From: Dysgonomonas sp.
GTDB lineage: Bacteria; Bacteroidota; Bacteroidia; Bacteroidales; Dysgonomonadaceae
Assembly (NCBI GenBank): GCA_030151105.1
Contig: JASLEN010000143.1
Span: 1-8,401 of the forward strand
Direction: 5' to 3'
DNA: 8,401 nucleotides
A program made the translations under genes and the position numbers. The notes beneath the pieces were generated by a model. That model was not told where the DNA came from. It searched no databases and was given only the letters and a program-made list of their open reading frames with translations. This document shows, in pieces, positions 1-5,623 of this stretch; position 1 is the stretch's first letter; each line of letters opens with the position of its first letter.

Positions 1-299
1 GCAGACTGAAGTTCTGTGTCATTTGAAGTCTTATAGTCCCAGATAGTATGATGAGTCCTATCTATTAGTTTAGCTCCATTTTTGTAGGAGTAGAGAATAT
101 AACCTTCTTTGGTCACAGATACCATATTGCACTCTTCGCCATCTTGTAGTCTGTGTTTCCATTCTATTTCTTTAGAATTCTTATCAAGAATAGAAATAGT
201 AGGATTCCACGAACCTGCAATCAAAAGCTTGTCCTGAGCTGTTAACTGCAGGCTACAAGCTATTAAGGCGAATAATAATAGATGCTGATATTTTTTCAT
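1..299 (-). CDS. Exported beta-propeller-like protein, N-terminal part (runs off left edge)
   Basis: An open frame of 99 codons begins at the ATG at 299-297 and continues off the window without a stop. The first 22 residues (MKKYQHLLLFALIACSLQLT...) form a signal peptide: two lysines, a hydrophobic core, then either a type I site near the TAQ-D sequence or a lipobox (LIAC, Cys15) that would make it a lipoprotein. The sequence does not decide between these. The remainder has short beta-strand-like units (LLIAGSWNPTISILDK, EIEWKHRL, VSVTKEGYILYSYKNGAKLI, HTIWDYKT) of the kind found in PQQ/WD-like propellers: about 20 residues each with a Trp near the strand end. Its ATG overlaps the lsrF stop as TGATG, so it is probably translated by reinitiation and belongs to the same operon. 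A secreted sensor, binding protein or enzyme for the operon's substrate would fit. The propeller class is inferred from a fragment and no function can be assigned. Confidence 0.75.
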   Translation of the reverse strand, partial: MKKYQHLLLFALIACSLQLTAQDKLLIAGSWNPTISILDKNSKEIEWKHRLQDGEECNMVSVTKEGYILYSYKNGAKLIDRTHHTIWDYKTSNDTELQS

Positions 300-301
300 C
301 A
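299..301 (-). other. TGATG stop/start overlap, lsrF to propeller gene
   Basis: The lsrF stop TGA (301-299) and the ATG of the exported protein (299-297) share one base. This arrangement favours translational reinitiation and ties production of the exported protein to that of the aldolase. Confidence 0.85.
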
Positions 302-1174
302 CTTATTTTTCAAATCGTTGAACATTTCAAATGCTTGATCTACCGAAAGATTATCGTGAACTACTCCACTCACAGCTTGTATCATTGCAGCAGGGGCTTC
401 TGATTGGAATACATTTCGTCCCATATCGACACCAGCAGCTCCATCGTTGATAGCCATATAGCATAGCTCTAGTGCTTCTTTCTCTGGAAGCTTCTTTCCT
501 CCTGCAATAACTATTGGCACAGGGCAAGCTGCAACAACGTTTTCGAAACCATCGCAATAATAGGTTTTCACAATGTTTGCTCCATTCTCAGCAGCAATAC
601 GTGAAGCTAATCCAAAGTAGCGGCTATCACGAGCCATATCAGTACCTACTGCCGTAACTCCCATTATTGGCATGCCATAACGAGTACCTAAATCTACAGC
701 TTTGTAGAGATTTGCAATTGTTTTAGCTTCATAGTTCTTATCACCAATAGCCAACATAATTGCCATTGTAGATACATTTAAGCGGATTGCATCTTCTATA
801 TCAATCAATACATTGTCATTCAGTTCTGTAAGTAGTGAACTTCCAGCATCAGAACGCAAACAGATAGGCTTGTTTGTAGTTGGAGGCACTGTTGAACGTA
901 GAATTCCACGAGTACACATCAAGCAATCAGCATATTCTACGAGAGGAATAATATTGAGGTCAATACGCTCTAAGCCTGATGTAGGACCCATTATAAATCC
1001 ATGATCAAAAGCAAGCATTACAGTTTTCCCTGTGTCTGGTCTAAAAATACGGGACAAACGATCTTTCATTCCCCAAGGTAAGTGATCTGCCCCTTTGAGG
1101 TGATAGTGTTGACTTGTTGCTTGTTTGTTCAATCCAAAGTTTGCACCTTCTCTTATATCATCTAAATCTGCCAT
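299..1174 (-). CDS. lsrF: LsrF-type class I aldolase/thiolase (3-hydroxy-5-phosphonooxypentane-2,4-dione thiolase family)
   Basis: This 291-residue protein has the length I recall for E. coli LsrF and aligns with it almost without gaps from the first residues (MADLDDI). LsrF is a cytoplasmic TIM-barrel enzyme of the DeoC/FbaB class I aldolase superfamily. It transfers an acetyl group from phosphorylated, isomerised AI-2 to CoA, giving acetyl-CoA and DHAP. Visible motifs are TGKTVMLAFDHG (48-59), GLERID (67-72), LMCTRGILRS (85-94), GANIVKTYY (198-206) with the Schiff-base lysine at 203, CPVPIVIAGGKKLPE (217-231) and AAGVDMGRNVFQS (246-258), the likely phosphate-binding region. The ATG at 1174 is chosen because the family starts with MADLDDI; a 27-residue upstream extension would run into dhaL. 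It lies 35 nt after dhaL and overlaps the next gene by TGATG. Family is certain; substrate is not, because lsrK, lsrG and lsrABCD are not in the window. Confidence 0.93.
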   Translation of the reverse strand: MADLDDIREGANFGLNKQATSQHYHLKGADHLPWGMKDRLSRIFRPDTGKTVMLAFDHGFIMGPTSGLERIDLNIIPLVEYADCLMCTRGILRSTVPPTTNKPICLRSDAGSSLLTELNDNVLIDIEDAIRLNVSTMAIMLAIGDKNYEAKTIANLYKAVDLGTRYGMPIMGVTAVGTDMARDSRYFGLASRIAAENGANIVKTYYCDGFENVVAACPVPIVIAGGKKLPEKEALELCYMAINDGAAGVDMGRNVFQSEAPAAMIQAVSGVVHDNLSVDQAFEMFNDLKNK

Positions 1175-1209
1175 TTTCTTTTCTTTTTTTAATAGGATTA
1201 ATTTTCTTT

Positions 1210-1833
1210 TTATATCGCTTTCGCAAAAGCTTCTAACATGCATGACCAAGAGCAAGCTCCAGAGTCGGCATGACCAATAGATTGCTCACCATAGTTGCGA
1301 GCACGTCCAAAATTGGCTTTCATTTTTATTGTATCTTCAGCACCTTGCACAGCGGCTTTTGCTCCTGCCTCAAGAATTGCTTTGATGTCTGTAGTTTCTT
1401 GCGCTTGCATAGCTTCTACAGCAGGTATGAGGGCATCCATCATGGTTTTGTCACCACGTTTTGCTTTCGTATTCTTTTGGACTCCACCTAGTCCACTTGC
1501 AAACATTGCTTTCATCTCAGAAGCATTCAACTCCGAAACTCCACTTGCTACACCGTCACTCATTCCTAGGAATAGTCCACCCAATAGCGAACTTGTAGAA
1601 CCACTGACCTCCATCATTACATCCATGCCCATATCTCCAAGCATTTGCTTGAATTCAGAGCCTTTTTCTGCCGACTTTGAGATCACGGACATAGCCTGTA
1701 CAATGGCTGTTCCATGATCTCCATCGCCCAAAATTGAATCTAATCTTGAATATTCGTCAGCGTTCTTTTTGATTTCACTTAATGCTAAATTTAGCATGTT
1801 TTGGAAATCCTGAATCGTTAATTTTTCTTTCAT
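1210..1833 (-). CDS. dhaL: DhaL, nucleotide-binding subunit of a dihydroxyacetone-type kinase
   Basis: A 207-residue protein, normal for DhaL (about 210). DhaL is an eight-helix barrel that holds ADP or ATP through Mg ions and phosphorylates the substrate carried by DhaK. The metal-binding motif LDSILGDGDHG is at residues 31-41, with aspartates 32, 37 and 39. The nucleotide-capping loop MEVSGSTSSLLGGLFLG is at 74-90, the GDKTMMDALIP helix at 127-137, and the C-terminal signature ARNYGEQSIGHADSGA at 178-193. The start at 1833 is chosen because it makes a TGATG overlap with the dhaK stop. The longer frame from 1854 would add seven residues inside dhaK. The downstream lsrF start is 35 nt away. 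No DhaM (PTS phosphoryl donor) gene is seen, so the phosphate donor is open: ATP is the simplest guess. Confidence 0.93.
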   Translation of the reverse strand: MKEKLTIQDFQNMLNLALSEIKKNADEYSRLDSILGDGDHGTAIVQAMSVISKSAEKGSEFKQMLGDMGMDVMMEVSGSTSSLLGGLFLGMSDGVASGVSELNASEMKAMFASGLGGVQKNTKAKRGDKTMMDALIPAVEAMQAQETTDIKAILEAGAKAAVQGAEDTIKMKANFGRARNYGEQSIGHADSGACSWSCMLEAFAKAI

Positions 1834-1835
1834 CA
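1831..1835 (-). other. TGATG stop/start overlap, dhaK to dhaL
   Basis: The dhaK stop TGA (1835-1833) and dhaL ATG (1833-1831) share one base. Coupling would keep the two subunits of one kinase in balance and supports the choice of the shorter dhaL start. Confidence 0.85.
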
Positions 1836-2837
1836 CTTGCCTATAGTTGTCCAATAAGGTGCATTTGATTTATGATCTTTCAGATAGTCAACATGATCGT
1901 CATCAAGTAGAGCTAATATCATTTGGAAACCTGCTTGCTCTTGTACTGTCAATAATTCAGCAATACGTCCCGATACTACTTGAATCCCCTTTTCGGTCAA
2001 AATCTGATGAGCCTTACGATATACAATGCTCATTTCCATGTGAGTAGTTGCCCCCACACCATTGATGATCAATGTTGCTTTGTCTCCTTTTTTAGGATTT
2101 AGTTTTTTCATGAGCAGATCAAGCATTTCTTCCGCAGTTGCATCTGCCGATACAAGAGGTTTGCGTCCTCCTCCTCCTTCGCCATGTTGTCCCATGCCTA
2201 TTTCCATTATACCATCAGGCAAGTCGGATATTTGCATATTGTTTTGAGGATGCTTGCACGCTTTCATTGCCACAGCTAGTGTTGCAATATTTTTATTCAT
2301 GCGTTCACCTATTTCTACAAGTTCTTCTAGCGATTTGCCTGCTTCGGCAGCAGCCCCCAATACTTTAGCTAATGGAATGCAACCAGCCAATCCACGGCGA
2401 TCATCGTCAGGAGTTTCTATCCCAGCACTGATGTCATCATGCGTGATGATACATTGTGTTTTGATGCCAGCTCGCTCTGCCAATTGACAAGCCATATTTG
2501 CGCTCATAATATCGCCTGAATGGTTCAGTACAATAAGTAAAATACCTACATCACGTTTTAACATTTGTAGTGCTTGAAATACACGTTGAGCTCCTGGTGC
2601 TGCAAAAATATCGCCTACTACAGAGCAGTCTAGCATACCTTCACCAACAAAACCGCTCAATGCAGGTTCGTGTCCCGAACCACCTAGTGTAAGTATTGCT
2701 ACCTTACTTTCGTCTTTGGGTTGAGCACGCACAACGATGTTTTCTGCCCCTAGTGCCACCTGATCGCTATATGCCATTACATATCCTTCAAGTAGTTCGG
2801 CTGTAATATTATCAGTATTATTTATAAACTTTTGCAT
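1833..2837 (-). CDS. dhaK: DhaK-like substrate-binding kinase subunit, divergent active-site loops
   Basis: A 334-residue DhaK homologue. DhaK binds dihydroxyacetone or related ketones covalently, as a hemiaminal on a histidine, and the CH2OH next to the carbonyl is then phosphorylated with DhaL. The key residues of E. coli DhaK are present at the same numbers: His56 in GGSGHEP (52-58), Asp109 in NHSGD (105-109) and the covalent His218 in GMGQHGEGG (214-222). GMLDCSVVGDIFAAP (67-81) and DDRRGLAG (145-152) are also typical. Several loops differ from classical dihydroxyacetone kinases as I recall them: GEGGGGRKP instead of GEPGIDRRP, NHSGD instead of NYTGD, and TVQEQAGFQ (297-305) instead of TSLDMTGFS. 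A different ketone substrate, such as a ketotetrose, ketopentose or DPD, is therefore plausible. It is separated by 32 nt from the VOC gene and overlaps dhaL. Family is certain; substrate is inferred. Confidence 0.92.
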   Translation of the reverse strand: MQKFINNTDNITAELLEGYVMAYSDQVALGAENIVVRAQPKDESKVAILTLGGSGHEPALSGFVGEGMLDCSVVGDIFAAPGAQRVFQALQMLKRDVGILLIVLNHSGDIMSANMACQLAERAGIKTQCIITHDDISAGIETPDDDRRGLAGCIPLAKVLGAAAEAGKSLEELVEIGERMNKNIATLAVAMKACKHPQNNMQISDLPDGIMEIGMGQHGEGGGGRKPLVSADATAEEMLDLLMKKLNPKKGDKATLIINGVGATTHMEMSIVYRKAHQILTEKGIQVVSGRIAELLTVQEQAGFQMILALLDDDHVDYLKDHKSNAPYWTTIGK

Positions 2838-2869
2838 AGTTGATTTTCTATTATTGTTAATTTTCTATT

Positions 2870-3187
2870 TTATTTATGGAAGTACATGAGCTCTATTGCG
2901 ATTCCTTCTTCTTCAACAAATGCAATAGTCAGATTTTCGCCTCCTTGCATAGGTTCCACGAGTACCTTTGCTCCTTTTAGTTCTTCTTCTAGATTTTCTA
3001 CCTCGTAGGCAAGATGAGCTGTTGTTTGTAGGAGTTCAGGCATCCAAGTGTCTTTTTCAAAACGTAGATACTCTATTTTATTTGCACTTTTGTTGAAGTC
3101 TGTAATCCATACTTTTAATCCTTCTGCATATACTTCGTTTGCCTGAGGAGTTTGAGTCGGAATGCCAACATGATTAAATTTTCTCAT
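2870..3187 (-). CDS. Small VOC-fold (glyoxalase/dioxygenase superfamily) protein
   Basis: A 105-residue protein with the length and layout of one two-module VOC (vicinal oxygen chelate) domain. The first beta strand is FNHVGIP (4-10), followed by a helix and the IEYLRFEKD strand. The second module begins at TTAHLAYEVENLEEELKG (55-72) and ends with EEGIAIELMYF (93-103). Candidate metal ligands in the canonical positions are His6, Glu44 or Glu40, His58 and Glu99. VOC enzymes include glyoxalase I, epimerases, dioxygenases and sugar-phosphate isomerase-like proteins. Here, between a sugar-isomerase-like cupin and a ketone kinase, an epimerase or isomerase role on the pathway intermediate is the best inference. 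Removal of a reactive dicarbonyl by-product is the alternative. The leader before ATG 3187 is A/T-rich with no clear Shine-Dalgarno. Fold fairly sure; reaction unknown. Confidence 0.8.
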   Translation of the reverse strand: MRKFNHVGIPTQTPQANEVYAEGLKVWITDFNKSANKIEYLRFEKDTWMPELLQTTAHLAYEVENLEEELKGAKVLVEPMQGGENLTIAFVEEEGIAIELMYFHK

Positions 3188-3223
3188 AGTAATATATTTA
3201 ATTAAGGGTTAATTTTCTTTTTC

Positions 3224-3808
3224 TTAGAGTGATGCAATTGCATTAGTAAAGCGCAAACCTGCATTGTCATGGTAGCACGCCCATTCATCTACTATTGCGC
3301 CTTCGTCTCCTGCCATCATGAAGTGAAATGTTTCCAACTCTTTCAACTTCAGGACTTCACCCACTACTTGTTTTACGCAATTTTTGCTTTTTACAGGGCC
3401 ATGAGTAGTCGGTACAGCGGGTAGGTTAGGCGTTTCGTCTCCCACTACCGAAAAGTTGTATATCCAACCATGATTCACCATCCATGCTTCATGTTTGGCA
3501 CGAACAGTCGTTTTTACATGTGCATGCTCAGGAATCATTTGTCCTGGAAGCAAGTATATTGCATGAGCAAAATAATCATTCTCTTTGTCGTTTACCCAGA
3601 AAATACCTCCCATTCCTACATTTTCAAAATCTCCTAATCCGAAATCTGTGAACCAAATATCGGTTTCCATTAATGGTGTAAATGGTACGGCATAAAAATT
3701 AAACATGTGAATGAATGCTTCTTTGGCAACTGCTTGATCAAACTCCCCATTTTTATAGAAGTCTGCATTGGTGAACTTTTTTTGATACTTTACCTTACTG
3801 TTTTTCAT
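3224..3808 (-). CDS. Cupin protein of the D-lyxose ketol-isomerase type, first gene of the operon
   Basis: A 194-residue cytoplasmic protein with no signal peptide. The segment TDFGLGDFENVGMGGIFWVN (54-73) closely resembles the start of the cupin barrel in D-lyxose isomerases. It is followed by LLPGQMIPEHAHVKTTVRAKHEAW (86-109). The cupin metal site can be read as His95 and His97 (HAH), Glu107 (KHEAW) and, after the barrel turn, His162 (ETFHFM). Lyxose-type isomerases use such a Mn or similar ion to interconvert an aldose and a 2-ketose. The C-terminal DEWACYHDNAGLRFTN (174-189) is a further conserved-looking block that I cannot assign. The ATG at 3808 follows a weak A/G-rich leader and three direct repeats, so this gene probably opens the transcript. 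An isomerase that feeds a ketose to the DhaK/DhaL kinase is inferred from context. The exact sugar cannot be named. Confidence 0.8.
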   Translation of the reverse strand: MKNSKVKYQKKFTNADFYKNGEFDQAVAKEAFIHMFNFYAVPFTPLMETDIWFTDFGLGDFENVGMGGIFWVNDKENDYFAHAIYLLPGQMIPEHAHVKTTVRAKHEAWMVNHGWIYNFSVVGDETPNLPAVPTTHGPVKSKNCVKQVVGEVLKLKELETFHFMMAGDEGAIVDEWACYHDNAGLRFTNAIASL

Positions 3809-3831
3809 CTTGTTTCTACTTACTTATTTCT

Positions 3832-3849
3832 TGAGAAATAGTTTTCTCA
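3832..3849. promoter_or_regulatory. Small perfect inverted repeat in the operon leader
   Basis: TGAGAAA (3832-3838) and TTTCTCA (3843-3849) form a perfect 7-bp stem with a TAGT loop, ending 23 bp upstream of the cupin ATG. It could be an mRNA leader hairpin or a dimeric operator. It is short and AT-rich, so chance is possible. Confidence 0.35.
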
Positions 3850-3864
3850 TTTATATTTTAAATT

Positions 3865-3925
3865 GAATGATATTTTCATATCTGGGAATTGTTTTTCCAT
3901 ATGTGGAATTGTCTTTCAGTATCTG
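3865..3925 (-). repeat. Three tandem direct repeats of 20/20/21 bp, candidate activator operator
   Basis: Read on the minus strand, the three adjacent units are CAGATACTGAAAGACAATTC (3925-3906), CACATATGGAAAAACAATTC (3905-3886) and, after one extra C, CAGATATGAAAATATCATTC (3884-3865). The shared core is CASATAYKRAAA followed by a CA(A/T)TTC end. A period of about 20 bp is two helical turns, as expected for a regulator binding one face of DNA, for example an AraC-type protein. The array ends 57 bp upstream of the cupin ATG, so it sits where an upstream activator site would be. No good TAnnTTTG box lies between it and the gene, which also suits an activated promoter. Confidence 0.65.
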
Positions 3926-4272
3926 ATTAAATCTATAAATCTTATGCAGAAAGTCATAGTATTGTTTGATAAATTAGTGCTGCTGTGTTGTATAACATGT
4001 TTGGCGTAAGAATAAATGATAATATGACATTCCTTGTAAAATAAAATTAACACTTCGAGATCTCCGTTTGCTTCACTCAATCTTGTAAATTTGTGAATGA
4101 GTTGTGCGACTTCAATCTTAATTGTTTCGTGCTTTTATCTTTTTAATCAGATTGTTTTGCTAATTTTGCAGCGGATTTCATTATCTAAATGGATAAGAGT
4201 TGATGCTTATAAACTGCTTGTATGTGCATTTGAGGTTTGTTACATGTAATTTTAAGGACAATCACTAAGTGT

Positions 4273-4305
4273 TTTGTTCTGTGTAGTTGATACTTATTAT
4301 CTTTG
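4273..4305 (+). promoter_or_regulatory. Bacteroidetes-type promoter for the C-S lyase gene
   Basis: TTTG at 4273-4276 and TATCTTTG at 4298-4305 are 21 bp apart and match the Bacteroidetes primary sigma consensus (TTTG, 19-21 bp, TAnnTTTG). Transcription would begin near 4311, giving a leader of about 30 nt before ATG 4341. Confidence 0.7.
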
Positions 4306-4330
4306 TTGCATTCAAAACTGTATATAAAAA

Positions 4331-4340
4331 AGAAGAAGAG
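4331..4340 (+). promoter_or_regulatory. Purine-rich leader that fixes the C-S lyase start
   Basis: AGAAGAAGAG sits directly before ATG 4341. Together with the promoter at 4273-4305 and the family N-terminus, it supports this start over the in-frame ATG at 4287, which lies upstream of the promoter's -7 box. Confidence 0.6.
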
Positions 4341-5522
4341 ATGGCAAAATTTGATTTTGATAAAGTTATAGATAGAAAAGGTACGGGGGCTATTAAAACA
4401 GACCTTTTGACTGAAAGATTTGGTAGAGATGATTTGAAACCCATGTGGATTGCTGACATGGATTTTTTGTCGCCACCAGCTATAACTGAAGCAATTATCG
4501 AGCGTGCCAAACACGGAATATTTGGATATACAGCACCAAGTCAAGGATATTATGATTCAATCGTAAATTGGTTAGATTCTTACCATAACTGGAAAGTGGA
4601 GCAAGAATGGCTAACCTTTATCCCAGGTGTTGTAAAAGGTATTGCCTTTACTATTGATTGCTTTATGCAAAAGGATGAGAAGGTTGTGATTCAACCACCT
4701 GTATATCCTCCATTTAGATGTATTCCTGATCTTCATAAAAGAGCAGTTGTTAAGAATCATCTGAAATTTGATGGACAACAATATCAAATGGATTTTGATG
4801 ATCTAATAAAGGTGTTAGATGACAAATGTAAGGTGTTTATTCTTTGCAATCCTCACAATCCAGCTGGTAGAGTGTGGAGTAGAGAGGACCTAGTGAAGTT
4901 GGCGGAGATTTGTTATGAAAGAAATATTCTTGTTATTTCAGATGAAATTCATTCAGATCTTGCATTTGAAGGTCATAAACATATTCCATTTGCAAGTGTG
5001 TCTGAAAAGGCTGCTATGAATAGTATTACTTTTATGGCTCCAAGCAAGACTTTCAATATTGCGGGCATCATTAGTTCGTACTCAGTGATTCCTAATCCAG
5101 AATTGAGAGCGAAATTTAATGCTTATCTTGAATGTTCGGAACTAGCTACAGGGCATATATTTGCCTATACAGCTACAGAGGCGGCCTACAAAGATGGTCA
5201 AGAGTGGCTTGAGGAAGCTAAGAAATATATTTGGGACAATATTTGTTTTACAGATAAGTATTTGAAAGAAAATATTCCTCAAATCAAAGCAATTATACCA
5301 GAGGCTTCTTTCCTTATTTGGCTAGATTGTAGAGACTTGAATGTTTGTCAAACTGATTTGGTAAACATCTTTGTTAATGACGCTAAATTAGCTCTGAATG
5401 ATGGAGTTACATTTGGTATAGATGGCGAAGGATTTATGAGATTCAATGTTGGAACTCCTAAGTCAATAGTTGAAAAAGCGTTGAATAATCTTAAAAACGC
5501 TGTAGAAAAGAAACAAAACTAG
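4341..5522 (+). CDS. malY: MalY/PatB-family PLP-dependent C-S beta-lyase (cystathionine beta-lyase)
   Basis: A 393-residue fold type I PLP enzyme, close to the 390 of E. coli MalY. These enzymes split C-S bonds of cystathionine, cystine and similar substrates to give pyruvate, ammonia and a thiol. Visible motifs are MWIADMDFLSPPAI (35-48), FGYTAPSQGYY (61-71), PPVYPPF (119-125) with the PLP-stacking tyrosine 122, CNPHNPAGRVW (169-179) with Asn170, SDEIHSDL (200-207) with Asp201, the Schiff-base lysine 236 in MAPSKTFNIAG (232-242), and the carboxylate-binding Arg367 in MRFNVGTP (366-373). No export signal is present, so it is cytoplasmic. It is transcribed away from the dhaKL-lsrF operon and has its own promoter. 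A link to that operon through homocysteine metabolism is possible but unsupported. Precise substrate preference cannot be read from sequence. Confidence 0.93.
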   Translation: MAKFDFDKVIDRKGTGAIKTDLLTERFGRDDLKPMWIADMDFLSPPAITEAIIERAKHGIFGYTAPSQGYYDSIVNWLDSYHNWKVEQEWLTFIPGVVKGIAFTIDCFMQKDEKVVIQPPVYPPFRCIPDLHKRAVVKNHLKFDGQQYQMDFDDLIKVLDDKCKVFILCNPHNPAGRVWSREDLVKLAEICYERNILVISDEIHSDLAFEGHKHIPFASVSEKAAMNSITFMAPSKTFNIAGIISSYSVIPNPELRAKFNAYLECSELATGHIFAYTATEAAYKDGQEWLEEAKKYIWDNICFTDKYLKENIPQIKAIIPEASFLIWLDCRDLNVCQTDLVNIFVNDAKLALNDGVTFGIDGEGFMRFNVGTPKSIVEKALNNLKNAVEKKQN

Positions 5523-5552
5523 TATGCACTTGTTTTAAAGAGAAGTGCATAC
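5522..5552 (+). terminator. Hairpin after the C-S lyase gene, possible weak terminator
   Basis: GTATGCACTT (5522-5531) and AAGTGCATAC (5543-5552) form a perfect 10-bp stem with an 11-nt loop, starting in the stop codon. The following AATATTATAGTT is AT-rich but not a clean U-tract, so termination may be partial and some transcription may reach slyD, whose own promoter I could not place. Confidence 0.55.
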
Positions 5553-5623
5553 AATATTATAGTTCCTTGTGGAAATATGAGGAAGTAATTTAAATATCAA
5601 CTAACAATTAGAGAATAAAAATA

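Larger units (their letters stand above)
3809..4340. other. 532-bp divergent intergenic regulatory region
   Basis: This gap separates the leftward cupin-dhaKL-lsrF operon from the rightward C-S lyase gene. Next to the operon it contains a leader hairpin (3832-3849) and three direct repeats (3865-3925). Next to the C-S lyase gene it contains a complete TTTG-N21-TATCTTTG promoter (4273-4305). Further isolated TAnnTTTG matches on the plus strand at 4086-4093 and 4161-4168 lack a well-spaced TTG box. No open frame with a convincing start or protein-like composition, no tRNA and no mobile-element end was seen in 3930-4260. That middle stretch is unexplained. Confidence 0.8.

Noticed and set aside
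1175..1255. 27-residue N-terminal extension of lsrF in the same frame
   Set aside because: It overlaps the end of dhaL, has a Lys-rich composition unlike the family, and the recognised LsrF N-terminus MADLDDI starts at 1174.
1295..1717. Plus-strand open frame opposite dhaL
   Set aside because: It is antisense to a well-supported gene and its Ala/Pro/Ser-rich product follows from the codons of dhaL on the other strand.
1834..1854. Seven-residue longer start for dhaL
   Set aside because: It lies inside dhaK. The ATG at 1833 forms a TGATG overlap and gives a normal DhaL length.
4287..4340. 18-residue longer start for the C-S lyase gene
   Set aside because: The extension begins before the -7 box at 4298-4305, so it would not be on the transcript. 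The purine-rich leader and family N-terminus support 4341.
4185..4544. Minus-strand open frame across the C-S lyase start
   Set aside because: It is a shadow of the real gene, covers the promoter, and has a low-complexity, Lys/Ser/Phe-rich product with no recognisable domain.
2870..5522. Idea that the C-S lyase belongs to an AI-2/homocysteine module with the operon
   Set aside because: It is divergently transcribed with its own promoter and no luxS or methionine-cycle gene is nearby; adjacency alone is not enough.
5561..5623. Possible promoter for slyD (TTG at 5567, TAATTTAA at 5586)
   Set aside because: The -7 match is imperfect and the spacing of 16 bp is too short for the Bacteroidetes consensus.
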